Assembly (NCBI GenBank): GCA_001929475.1
Contig: LXFE01000417.1
Span: 1-41,744 of the forward strand
Source of the DNA: Neolecta irregularis DAH-3
Taxonomy: Eukaryota; Ascomycota; Neolectomycetes; Neolectales; Neolectaceae
Direction of reading: 5' to 3'
DNA: 41,744 bases
This document shows, piece by piece, positions 1-11,029 of the stretch (positions are counted from its first letter, which is position 1; the number at the start of each line of letters is the position of its first letter). A program made the translations under genes and the position numbers. The notes beneath the pieces were generated by a model. The model had not been told where the DNA came from. It worked only from the letters and a program-made list of their open reading frames with translations, and did no database searches.

Positions 1-1
1 C

Positions 2-1096
2 TCATTTCTGAGTGGAACTATTGCCGGAACAGTATCGATCTTGTATCTTCATGCAGCGCGACCCGGCAAGAGTACCACTGATCTAACTCTATTTACCTTG
101 GTCAGAGCAATCGACGTCTTGTTTCATCTCAACGACACCCTGGTATTTGTATTCGCTTGTAGCATTATTATGTATGCATACTTCTATTCGCCAGAGAAAC
201 TTCCTCCGTCATACAATTCGTGGATTAACAAAATGAGTACTGTTGATCCAAGAATCAAAGTCATGTTCAAGAAGCTTCATGATAAGAAGATACAATTTGG
301 TCAACCGTCAAGCGACCGGTCGCTTGAAGACGTCTCTTTTGATTTGGGTCTTGATCCAAAGATGGGGAGCATTGAAGAAAATGACGCCTTGCCGTGTCAA
401 GTTTTCCACTCTAATATTTCCGGTTCTTGCAAAGTACATATTGCTTATCGGTGGCTAAAAGGATTCAAATCCTCCATAGCGGTATCCTTGATCCTACCCT
501 TTTCTTTACCTGACACGTAGATTTATGTTCCCCTTTCCCTTATGCTTGCCCTACGGGATCCAACTACGAAAAGCTTTAAGCGAGCATTGACGTCCGCCAT
601 ACGATCTTCTGCCTTTCTTGCCACTTTTATCTCAAATCTGTGGTATAGGATCCTCTTATGTCTTTATACCAATAAAATCTTAGGTTGGGTGTTTGTGCAA
701 CACGCTCAATAATCGGTCCCAAACTATTTCCTAATGTCAACCAAAATACGTATGATGGAATGATTGGTAATCCACTGCTAGGAAATCAGTCCACTTATTA
801 ATAGGTCCAACGATTGGGTCTTTTTTATCTGGATGGAGCATATTAATAGAAACCCCCAAAAGAAGAGGTGAACTTGCTTTGTTCGGTATTCCTTTACATT
901 CTACTGCCATTAACGTCAAGTCGTACCGAAAGCCTTAACGGTAGTATTGCCCAAATCAATCCAGCAACATCGTATCATCGAAACAGTCATATTCGGATTA
1001 AGCTCCGGTGTGATCATTCGATCGTTAATAGACGGAAAAGGTCGAAAAGTAAGGGGCATTTTCGGTAAAACGTTACACTGGATAATGAATGCCTAA
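2..1096 (+). CDS. TMEM135-family multi-pass membrane protein, 3' part
   Basis: 5'-truncated gene that runs off the left edge. Exons are 2-481, 521-642, 684-766, 805-885 and 921-1096; introns are 39, 41, 38 and 35 nt, all GT-AG, and the spliced frame is continuous to TAA. The C-terminal ~310 residues show the family's hallmarks: a Cys-containing LPCQVFH...SCKVHIAYRW segment, a hydrophobic stretch with FLATFISNLW, the SGWSILIETPKRRGELALF block, and a C-terminal KVRGIFGKTLHW. TMEM135 relatives are integral membrane proteins linked to peroxisomal and mitochondrial membrane dynamics and to lipid handling. The fungal members are poorly studied, so the exact role here is inferred. The start codon lies outside the window. 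Confidence 0.8.
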
Positions 1097-1703
1097 AAGA
1101 CAAAAATGTAGATTTCAACTATGCATAAGATACTACATTCAATCTTGTTTCTTCATATTGCATTCAAGACAGTTGTAAAAGTCCATAATGATCACGACAA
1201 TGAGAGCCTGAGTTGTTACCTTTGCCAAACAAGAGTAAATATTACAGAATATTGGAGATATCCCAATACTTTCTCGGTATGAACTTCTTTTGGAACAATC
1301 CAAATATTGCACTGATAAATATACATATTATACTCCAAAGGAAATGTAATCGAGGGATGAAATTGCAGCCAAACGATCGATGGAGCAGTCTAACTTTTCC
1401 GAGTAGAAGGAATACGATCGTCTCGATCTCATATAATTTGGAAACCCATTCATTTGAGGTGTTTCCATCGCAGATCTAAATGAAGATATGGCGATACGAC
1501 GTATAGGTGAGTACTAAACTGCGGACTGTCTCTTTGCAGATTCCCGTGACTTTTTTTCCAAAGGTTACCGACCGACCAGAACCTCCTACTTTCCATTTTC
1601 CATTCACACAATCCCCCACTTTAGAAAAAGTCCCCTAGCACAACGCACACACATTCCCCCTAAATCTTCTAGTCTTAATAGACACATTACTCAAAAAGTT
1701 CCC
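1097..1703. other. Intergenic region upstream of the KH-domain gene
   Basis: About 600 bases between the TMEM135-like stop and the KH-gene ATG. A short reading frame near 1213-1479 has no recognisable domain and no supporting splice pattern. The last ~100 bases are C- and A-rich with few G residues, which fits a fungal promoter and 5' leader. Nothing else was identified. Confidence 0.5.
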
Positions 1704-2885
1704 ATGTCTGAAGCTACAGCGTCGAAGCGACCCGCCAATGACGACCTTCAAAATGACGCCAAACGGCAAAACTTTGAAGGAGATGAATCCTCCTGGGTCA
1801 GCCTTCGTGCAATTCTCTCTGGACGAGAAGCCTCTGTCGTGATTGGGACCGGCGGTGATAACGTCGCAAGGATTCGCCAGTTGGCTGCAGCCCGGATTTC
1901 GGTGTCGGATAACCTCAAAGGCGCCATTGATCGAGTATTAACATGCAGCGGAACACCAGAGAATGTTGCAAAGGTGTCCATAATATAGATTAATGGCAAA
2001 TATTTACAAGCTAGGCGTTCGGATTGATGGTTCGAACACTGAATGACGAATCTCTGGAAGCAAGTTCCAACGAGACAAGTAAGTCATTTACCCTGCGTCT
2101 GGCGGTTTCAGATTACTACATGGGAAGCGTGATAGGTAAAGCGGGTTCTCGTATCAAAGAACTCCAAGAAGTGTCGGGCGCCCGAATCACGGCTTCAGAT
2201 GGGTGTCTGCCATTGAGCACTGAAAGAACTGTTGTTATCGCAGGTGTAGCAGATGCTATCCACATCGCCGTATTTCATCTTGGAAAGACAGTTCGCGATT
2301 TTGCGGAAAAGTTCACCGTTGCGCTGACTGTTCCCTATAATCCACTGCCTACTTGGGGTATATACGGCCATTGGGACACATACGGCAAAAATCGGGCTAT
2401 GCAGGCTAATATCATGAGTCCCGCAAACCCATACGGTATTCCAATGGGTACGAATATGGGGCAAATGGCTGCATATGGCCAATTAGATCCGAGTATCGCT
2501 ATCGCGCAACAGCAGTTTCAGCAGCCGCAGACTCAAGGACAAGTGCAGGCTCGACCCGGCCCGGCAGCTCAACCCGGTCAACCAATCACGCAACAAATTT
2601 ATATCCCTAATGATATGGTTGGTGCTATCATCGGAAAAGGCGGCGCCAAGATCAACGAAATCCGACAGGAATGCTCTACTTTTGAGACGAATGCTAACCA
2701 ACAGATGTCTGGTTCTCATATAAAAATTAATGAGCCTTCTGAACAAGGAAATGAACGGCTTGTTACTATTACAGGAACCCAAGAATGCAACCAAATGGCT
2801 TTGTAAGAGAATCTATTGGTTAAAACAACTGACTCTCAGATATATGCTCTACTCACGTTTGGAAAGCGAGAAACACCGTATGTGA
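1704..2885 (+). CDS. rnc1: Triple KH-domain RNA-binding protein (Rnc1/PBP2/PCBP-like)
   Basis: Three KH domains. KH1 has a degenerate loop (VVIGTGGDNVARIR). KH2 has SVIGKAGSRIKELQ and KH3 has AIIGKGGAKINEIRQ. A Gln/Pro-rich linker lies between KH2 and KH3, and the C-terminus reads ALYMLYSRLESEK as in poly(C)-binding proteins. Exons are 1704-1973, 2015-2802 and 2840-2885, separated by 41- and 37-nt GT-AG introns; about 367 residues if read straight through. Relatives bind C/U-rich mRNA and control transcript stability. Fission yeast Rnc1 stabilises a MAPK phosphatase mRNA. Oddity: 36 in-frame bases at 2669-2704 insert 12 residues exactly between NEIRQ and MSGSHIKI, which are adjacent in the family. 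The insert looks like an intron with a GA donor (see findings). Confidence 0.87.
2669..2704 (+). other. Intron-like 36-nt in-frame insert with GA...AG ends
   Basis: It starts GAATGC and ends with a branch-site-like GCTAAC followed by CAACAG. Its length matches neighbouring introns, it contains no stop codon, and it interrupts the KH3 helix-turn core at a position where homologues have none. Either it is spliced through a GA-AG or error-altered GT donor, or it is translated. Confidence 0.6.
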
Positions 2886-2963
2886 GAGCTCGATACCCGC
2901 TTGATTTCGACCGTCTTTTGTAACGAGTTCTCTGTTAGTTAGATGGAAACGTATGCCCAATAG

Positions 2964-3570
2964 ATTATCACGTTAAACCGTCCATTGATTGACAACGTCA
3001 CATCAGCTATTTGTCCTTGTTTTGGATGTCATCCGGATAGTCTGCTCTTTAGCACTGGATCTAATTTAGAAAACCTCGTATCAAATATCTCAAGTCTTCA
3101 TTCCCCTCTCAATGGGCATACCCTTCAGTCTTTATCGGAAGCCTGGCCCTTCAAGACCTTCAGCGGCACCGTTAAACGATCACTAAAGTCCAGCTCAAGC
3201 ATGGAAATTCTTTCTTCCTTGAAACGATACTTTTCAATCGAAAATCAACAGAAACTTTCAGGATCATCTAGTTCTCAAAAGCTATTTCCGATATCACTAG
3301 GAGACTTTTGCAGGCAGAAAAGATCCTTGTTTATCTAGAAACATTCATAAATTCAAGTATCGAACGGCGTCGAAAAGATGATCGGTTTGATAAGGCGTTG
3401 TAAAGATAAGCGTCGAGTGGAGTATATAAAGCACTGGATGAAACGTATCGAAAAGCTCTTTGACGAGATACGAAAGGAACGCACATATAAGTTGCTACGG
3501 GACACTCGCCATCTGTTATCTTTTGTTTTAAAAACAGAGGTACGTATATTAGTGTTATTTGAGCTAAATA
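2964..3570 (+). CDS. Unrecognised coding-like exons upstream of the Argonaute fragment
   Basis: Several open segments on the plus strand look coding but match no family I recognise. One covers about 2964-3338 and is Ser-rich. A second frame covers about 3275-3400 and includes AEKILVYLETFINSSIERRR. A third covers about 3430-3540 and includes KLFDEIRKERTYKLLRD. Between them lie plausible short introns, for example the one beginning GTACGT at 3541 and ending AACAG at 3575. I could not join them into one consistent frame with each other or with the Argonaute exons. This could be a separate helical protein, a diverged N-terminal extension, or decayed sequence. Boundaries are approximate. Confidence 0.3.
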
Positions 3571-3575
3571 ACAGC

Positions 3576-4184
3576 TTCTTGGCGACGTCCTATGTTCAGA
3601 CTGCCCTTGGAGAAAACAAGGTCATCTTTGATGGTATGTCTCTGCCATCCCCCGACTCTAAATTTTCGAGGCCGGCACATTGCGTGGTGCAGCAAAAAGT
3701 TACCTTTTGGCACTGAAATTGCCTTTGAAACCACCATCAGTGGTTCTGATCCGAAAACCGCTACTGAAAGGGACCGGCTGACGGTGAAAATTGCCTACTC
3801 CTCACAAGTAAACCTTGAATTCATCCACCAATTCCTCCTCAAGCGATATCGAAAGGATGGACAAGTTCCTCAAGGTAATATTCTGATCAACTGCTGGCCA
3901 ATACCAACTACCCAGGGCTTATGGCACTCAACAACCTTTTGCCTCAAACCCCCACCCTCAAATTTTTCACCATGGGTAGTTCTAAGAATTTTTACAAAGA
4001 GCACAATGCAGTGCCTCTCACTGGAGCTCTCCAAGCCTGGAGAGGCATTTTTCAATCACTTCGACCTTCACAAGGCAACATAATCTTTTTGTTCTCTGAT
4101 ACTTATTTGATAGGTTTCCTCACTGTAAACGTTGATGTCGCCACTACTGTCGCCTGGCAGGGTGACCTATCTCTTGTTGATATG
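3576..4184 (+). pseudogene. Argonaute fragment: N-domain end and linker L1, no PAZ/MID/PIWI
   Basis: The spliced product shows VIFDGRHIAWCSKKLPFGTE, TVKIAYSSQVNLEFIHQFL, ALNNLLPQTPTL, LQAWRGIFQSLRPSQGF and NVDVATTVAW in order. These match the Argonaute N domain and L1 (DUF1785) and resemble fission yeast Ago1 (YDGR...WSKG, QSIRPNQGF). Introns are 3634-3670 (37 nt), 3875-3915 (41 nt) and a GC-AG intron at 4075-4113 (39 nt). After SLVDM at 4184 the similarity stops. No PAZ, MID or PIWI (slicer) domain follows before the DOP1 stop at 4486, and the first N-domain strands are not visible upstream. Full Argonautes are ~830+ residues; here about 170-190 are recognisable. Such a fragment cannot guide RNA cleavage, so I call it a relic. 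A short expressed protein cannot be excluded. Confidence 0.75.
4075..4113 (+). other. GC-AG intron in the Argonaute fragment
   Basis: Donor CAAG|GCAACA, branch-like CTGATAC, acceptor TGATAG; 39 nt. Removal joins RPSQG to FLTVNVDV, reproducing the ungapped Argonaute L1 motif. If retained it would insert 13 residues there. Confidence 0.75.
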
Positions 4185-4485
4185 GTATGTAAGCATTCAA
4201 ATATAACTGTTCTATACAATATTGGCAATTCTGCAAGGCAACGATCAGGCAAAGAAGTTTCTGTTGATTTCTTTCTTTGCCTTTACTCCTTTCAAAATAC
4301 GGAACTGTATAATAGAATCAAGGGATCTTGTGATATAGACCTTGAAGTTGCGTACCAAGTTGCTCCGACAAGATAAGAAGTTCATCCATGCAATTGTTTC
4401 AAACTAACCAAGGCATGAAGCCTTGTAACATATCATTTTCCTATCATAACTGTTCAAAACTTTATAAAAACCACCCCGCTTTCAC

Positions 4486-7400
4486 CTAAACTTGATTCCG
4501 TGCAAACAAATCCTGATAAAGCCCTTCTTCACAAGCATCTATATCTGGCAATTGCATTGCATAAGTTGCCTCGTATGCAAGAATACTGAGACGATTGAGA
4601 TATGGCTTCAGTTGTTCAAGTTCTGTGATATTCTTACCAACTAGCAACGGTTTTCTTCTAGCCGTCGTTACTTGCGATGAAGCTGAATTTGACTAGAGTT
4701 GGACTAGTATACTAAAAGGTCACACGTACCTCAGTACTGGGAAGAAGATAATTCGTCGTATTTGAAACTCCCAATCTATAAGAAAGTCTATCAATCCAGG
4801 CATTTGGTTCGGACGTTGGCATTCTAAATATTGCGTCCATTGTATCTGTTATGAAGATCCATTCGTGCCTGGTAATGAGCAAGTAAGGCCAAAAAAACCC
4901 TACATCTGAAAGTCTTCCGGAGAAAGAACTAAAATCAGATCCAGAAGCTTACACGCTTCGAAGAGACTCTTGCTATGGTCTCTTTCCTGTATCGCAGCTT
5001 CTTCGACCATATACGAAAGCATCATCTGGAGATCGGTAAAGATGATTGGCCAAAACGACTGTAAATGGACTGAGGAAAATCGGAGAAGTATTGTTTGGAA
5101 TAATAAATAGATTTCACCTCGAATACTGTCTGATGGGGTACTGCGCACCACTTCGTTAACCTTTTCTTTAATTGTTGGAAGGTATATGAGAAACTCATCG
5201 GTCTCACAACAGAGCAATGCAAACTCGAGACGTCGGAAATTAAGTTGTCGTTGGAGGGTTTCTTGTTCTGCAGTCCCGAATAGCCCAGCTTGGTTGCTTG
5301 CGCCGAGACGGGCAACAAGTTCTACAACACGCTCCTTCTCGGCGGTATACAACTGCTTTCCAAAAGGTAGCCATAAACGAGCGCCTTGGGGTGTCATGGT
5401 AAAGAAGGCCCGTTCGTTGATCAAGTCGAAAACTTCTTTCCGCCACACTTTGTAGGTTCCCGGTATACATGTTACTAATCGGAAGATCTCGACTATGCGC
5501 GGATCTACGTTTGTTGGACTTGCATTAGTACAAGCAGAAAAAGGACAATGCAAGTTTCTGCTACGCAGCATCGGAGAAACAAGAAGATTGAGAATCTGGG
5601 TACATATGTACTGTATACGATCCGGCTCGCCAACAACACTGTGAATATTCTCAATGACAACTTCGATAAGTTGTTGCAAGACATCATCGCCTGGGGGTGC
5701 CGGTGATTTCGATGGTGGAGTTGCAAGACCGAACTCGAGGACAGCTCGTGCTTCGAACTGTCAAAAGACGGATAAAACACGAGACAAACCTGTTCTCTTT
5801 GACAGAGAATCACGTCTTGATTTTTCAGAATTCGCAGCAGTATATGCTATAGGAAGAGAAAATAGTACTATACGGTTATATAAATCCTAAAGTTTAGCTC
5901 AGTGACAGTATTATAGCAAATACTGTGAATTCCTTTCTGACTTTCTTTTGTTCTTGCAATGGCGACATCACCAATATTCTCCCGGAAACAGTCACTAACC
6001 GTAGAAGACTTGCAATGGAAGAACGATACACAGGCAATGCATTACCAACATCTCTTAAGAATTTTGTCACTTCGTTCCAATATATAACGATAGCACTTTC
6101 ATCGAGAGTCCGCATAAACTCGGTCATGAAGTCAATAACGAGAGGTTCAGAGCTAGAAGTTGGTTACAGAAATAAACTGGAACGTACAGCTCAACGGCCG
6201 GCGACTTCCTGCTGTTTAATAAGTCGATGGCCGTCCGATTATTTGACCGACTCGTGATGCAGCTGAGAAGCGTCAGTATCGGTTGCTTTGGATCGAAATC
6301 CGAAATATTCTGGATACAACTAAAGATACGAGGGTAGATTACTGCCTGACCATGTTAATTAATAACACTTTCCAAGCCCTACGTTTATTCCAATTCGAGA
6401 CCAGATTTCAATGAAAATTTCCAAGGTCCAAGTTGATTCGATCAAATACATTTGCGTCAGTAGTCTTTTACTTCGACTTGACAGCCGTGAAATGATAGTA
6501 GCTAGAGAACTCGAGGTAGCAGGTTTCATCTTAATCCTTATTTGTTCTGTCCATGCCCAGATATCAAAGCCTAATTTCTGAATATCTTGGTGACATAGGG
6601 AAATAGTGAACCGATTCTTTCAATTAGATCATATTGTGATAAGAGATACTTACATTGGGTCCCGCTCCTGAAGTTGCTATAGGTTCTGATGAAAAAACAC
6701 CAGAAAGAACATTCCCGAAAAAAGATCCGCTTTCTTGAACCTTCCGTTCCTCCAACAGCTTCTCCTCTATCTGCAATGCTTCATGGCCTTTTGGAATCAG
6801 GCGTTCCAAACCATCCATGAACAGGACAATATCAGGTATCGTGGCGGATAATACTGAATGGACATCATCATCTGTCGGCCGGGACGAAAGTTCTTGGAAC
6901 GCTATTCGAATCTCCTGGCAAATACAGGCGATCAAAATGAACGAAACCTGGAAGACATTCATGTCGAAGATATGGAAACAACTTGACATAAATCCAATCC
7001 ATTCCGCTAGGTAGGGACGGCTATCCTTGGAAGAAAATCCGACCGTAAAACACCGGAGAATGAGAGCTGCAAGCTCTGACATAGGTTTTGTGTCCTGCTC
7101 AGTAGCTGAATATGAATCGCTGAGGCTGGGCGAAGCAGAATTCAAACTCAGTTGCTTTTTAAGTAGACCGTGAGCAGATTGAAGGATATATGGCTGCAAA
7201 GATGGTGAGGTTCCGGTAGCACTTTGCAAAAGCTTCTGCATCAGGACATTTAGTAATTCAGTATCTGTAACAGAATTGTCTTCGGTAGCAGAAATAAGAC
7301 GATTGAGGTTGTTTAAGCATGCCAGCTGGAGGGGAACTAGTGTTTGTATTCTGTTTAGGTCATCAGGGTCTGATATCTGACATTGTACAATCCTAATATT

Positions 7401-10383
7401 TAGCAAAGGTGTCGAGGCGAGGAGTTATCTTGATAACACTGCAAGGAGCAGTTGGGAATAGGTCAATCCGCTTGTCTTGAAGTCACCTTGAGCTTAATTT
7501 ATGGAACCACGGAAATCATACGCAATAAAAGAAGCTCGACACGGTCATCGGTGAAAGAAAACATTTCTGCGGCCAGATAACTTAATAATTTTGTTTGTCC
7601 AACTTCCAGAATAGCTTCAAGCGCTTGAATTAGGGTCAGGAGATTACTGATATCATCGTCCCGATCAATAATAGAGGCCATAACTTGTATATCCTCAACA
7701 GTAGTTAATGATGGCGACTTCAAGATAGAGGACTGCAAGATTCTCATTAAAATGATGTCCATAAGTCTCCGGGTTAGAGTCTGTCGACAAGTGCAAGTAC
7801 AATACCTGCTCGTTGAAGCACCGAGAGCTTTGAGCCAACGCTTTGCACAAAGTCGAGCTGTCGGATGATTTGATTTGAATGTCTCCAAGACTTCATATAC
7901 TGGCCCGGCAAGAACATCCGAAAACCTTTTTTCGTTCACTTGCTGTCAGAAGGCAAAAGGAATGAGTTTTATTATTTACCACTCAGATTCCACAATACAG
8001 AAAATGATTGAATTGCTAGAGTCTTCATATTATCGTCAGTGTTTGAGAGGAAATATGATATCCGCGACCGACATATTTCGACACCGAGAATATCGACAAT
8101 TTTCCAGAAGAATGTTGTGCCTTCCAAGTGATATCGTGGATTCCGCGGTTCAAGAAGGGCCCAAGTCTAGATTTAATCCGTAATCAAACAGTGAAGAATG
8201 GTACCTTGTCAACAATCAGGTTTTGGTTATCCTTGCGTAAGTCCGATGCTGCGAAAGCTTGCATAGAGCGAAACCTCATGATTGTAGTGATTGTTGTAGA
8301 TATCATGGCAAAACTTTCCATTTTTTGGTCCCGCAGGACATCCAATAGACTCTGCACGATAGATCGAGCACTCTGAAGCTCAATGCGTGTATAAGAACCC
8401 AAAACATCTGCCAGGAATTTCAAGATATGCTCCACTGATTCTAGTTCCTTTTTCAAGATGGTTATTGTCGTCACAACTAAAATATCTCTGACCTGCGAGT
8501 TAGGAAGAGGCATGACAAGAGTCTTTGATGTATAGGCGCTCTGTTCTTGCCCAGCTTTGAAATATCGTGCAATATACTCTGCGAGCTGCCTGGTATCAGT
8601 GAATGTAACATCTGGTGATTCCAAAGTAAAGACTCGTGCAGGTATAAGCTGTAGCAAAGATACTGAAAGTTGAAAACTTTTGATTCCAATCTCTGAGGCA
8701 GCTTTTGTTCGGGAATGTGTCACTAACAGATCGAGAAGTGTCATCGGTATCAAAGATGTGACCATCTCCTCTTCTGCAATATCAAAAGTCGAAATGATAA
8801 GACTGATCAAATCGAAATTATTAATTTGCCCTTCGAATGCTTTATGAATAAGGGTAGAGATGCATCCCCATATTAAAGGCGCTTCGATCCCATTAAACAT
8901 CATCTTTGCGCTTCGTTGTACTTCTTCATATTGATCAAACAATTGCTTTCCCTCGAGATTCACTCGCACTGTTTGAAGATATTGAATGCAGGGCAAGAAC
9001 ATAATCGAGATAACTTTCCCGCCTACTTCCCAGTAATCCAACAAGGCAAGACAAATTCGAAAAGGCCTAACCAGATCTCGTGTATTTGAAAGCTCAGGGT
9101 CGAGTATTTCGTTCAGTCCGCTTAGTAAATATTGCAATCCGAACTTTTGAAAGTGTTCAGGATCGACATGTTCCTCTTCCGGTCCCAAAAACCATCTCCA
9201 TAGTCTCCGATTGAGAGAAAGATCACGGCGAAGAACAACCAATGTAGCGCTTAAAACTAAACGTTGGAGGTCATTTTTTGGGATGGTTCTTCAACATCAA
9301 TATTTCATATTATAAAGCCATTACTCTTGAAGAAGCGGAGATGCAAGCGGTACATTCGTCACCAACAGATCTAAAAATCCTCGTTGAACCAAGAGCTCCG
9401 AATCAGATAAGCCAGCACAAAATGCCCGAGTCATGAGCGTTGGATCGGGTTTGATAACTGAAGACTCTGCATCTACAAATTCAGCGGGATATAAAGTGAA
9501 ACCGGAACCATCAACTGTGGTTGAAAGTTTTGGCATCTTTCTGGACAAGTATACTAAAGCACCTTGTCTTCGACCACTCGCACTGATAATAGTAAGCCAA
9601 ATATTTTGCCAAAAGTATGCATCATCGTCCAGTGCTGTTCTAATGCCATCAACACAGGCGAACGTTCTTTCGAAAAATTCTCCTGTTTCTTCCTCAATAG
9701 CTGGAAGAAGTGCCAGTAACAAAGACTTAGCACATGGTCGCAGGTATGTTCCGAGAGCGATGTAATGTTGTTCAAAGAGAGTAAGCAGATGAGGCTATTC
9801 GTGAGTTTTTTGAGGAGAAATTAGATACGAAACCCTGACGCTGATAGAAGCATATGTAAATAAAGGAACCAGACCGGGTGTCCAGATATGCAATTCGCGT
9901 CCTAGGTAATCCCTCTATAAGACATTAGATTTGTTTCCATGATAAATTTACTCCCAGCTGTCTGGATATGAAATCATATACTTCTAAAGTCCTCTGGTGA
10001 ACTCCCGACGGTAACGATGGATCCAGGCATTGAGCAAGTCTTCCAGCGACTTGAACTTTATACGGAATATGTCGAAATGCCGAGCCGAGATGTAATGCCT
10101 AGTGCCTTAAATATGATTGACCCGCCCTGGATACCTTGAGAAGTCTCGAGAGGAAAGATATGTAATCTGCCCATTCCTGAGTAACCTCAAAGGTAGACAA
10201 ACTTCTATTTATCGCTAGAGAGAACTTTTTGTATTTTGCATCTTTATTCGGATCTGAACGCTCTGTAACAATCACTAATGGTCTCGTGGAGAGGGTACCT
10301 CTTGTTGGCGATATTGATCTAGAATCTGCGGGAAACAGAGCTGACAAAGTCAACGGCGAGTCAAGGTTTAGTTTCTCTGCCAT
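4486..10383 (-). CDS. DOP1: DOP1/Dopey family endosome-to-Golgi trafficking protein
   Basis: A very large gene, about 1,700-1,800 residues, split by many 34-45 nt introns. It starts at the ATG complementary to 10381-10383. The N-terminal Dopey domain reads WADYISFLSRLLK (exon 1, down to 10135), followed by LDPSLPSGVHQRTLEVYDF and ELHIWTPGLVPLFTYAS. Middle exons near 9722-8184 and 7939-7499 carry the helical-repeat body, including VVLRRDLSLNRRLWRWFLGP. The C-terminus has FEACKLLDLILVLSPEDFQM followed by HEWIFITDTMDAIFR and ends at TAG 4488-4486. Dopey proteins work with the Arf-GEF-like protein MON2 and a P4-ATPase flippase at Golgi/endosome membranes, and yeast DOP1 is essential. Intron examples: 10099-10134 (36 nt) and the one starting GTAATGG just downstream of 9321. 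Not every exon edge was fixed. Confidence 0.9.
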
Positions 10384-11029
10384 ACATCAGAATTGTCGGC
10401 TGATTCTAGATATTATTTTGGGGAAAGACAATTGATGGTTGTATAAAGCGCGGTTATTCTAATTTGGAGGATAAACGCAATCCCACATCAGATGGGCATT
10501 AAAGTGCAGTATGAACAAGATCTTTGACGCATCTTGAACTAAATATTATAATTCAGATATTCTTGCCATAGTACCAGAGAATCTACATGACGCGCTGTGA
10601 TAATAGTCATTTATTCCTTTTGCGCTATTAAACTCCTAATTCAATTGCATGACCAGTACCTGTTTCGAGCAGCGGAGAACATAGATTCTTCCGTATGCCA
10701 AGAGACATCCAGTTGAGGATAAATTATGAAAATAATAGTGAGAATTCGATGATTTCATCAGACTGAATGGCGTTGAAATGGTAAACTTACAGTTGTGCTT
10801 CTCAAAATACAAAAAATCTAAAATCATGACTGCAAATTGGGATTAGAGTCACATCATTGTTTTCTAAAGCATATTTTATTCATTTGGATTATTATCATTC
10901 TTTGGGTGATAGGATCGAATTGGAGATTGGTGTAGGTGGCTCTTGCCTGATTGAGTTAATTACTGTAAATCAGCAATGTTCCGCCCATAAATCCCAAATT
11001 TCAAGATTGCTTGTAGTTCTCTTCGTAGA
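10384..11029. other. Divergent promoter region between DOP1 and MON1
   Basis: About 650 bases of AT-rich sequence separate two divergently transcribed genes. A minus-strand open segment at 10636-10827 contains a good-looking donor (GTAAGT near 10795), so a small spliced gene is possible, but I could not assemble a recognisable product. No known regulatory motif stands out. Confidence 0.4.

Noticed and set aside
1213-1479. Plus-strand open frame of 88 codons before the KH gene
   Set aside because: No domain, no conserved pattern and AT-rich composition like the surrounding intergenic DNA.
2028-2040. GGTTCGAAC resembling a tRNA B box
   Set aside because: It lies in a conserved KH-gene exon and has no A box or cloverleaf around it.
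4185-4440. Possible continuation of Argonaute into PAZ (for example KEVSVDF resembling a PAZ word)
   Set aside because: The order of the words does not match PAZ, no splice choice gives sustained similarity, and all frames stop soon.
10636-10827. Possible small minus-strand gene between DOP1 and MON1, with a GTAAGT donor
   Set aside because: I could not assemble exons into a recognisable or consistent product; the evidence is one donor-like site only.
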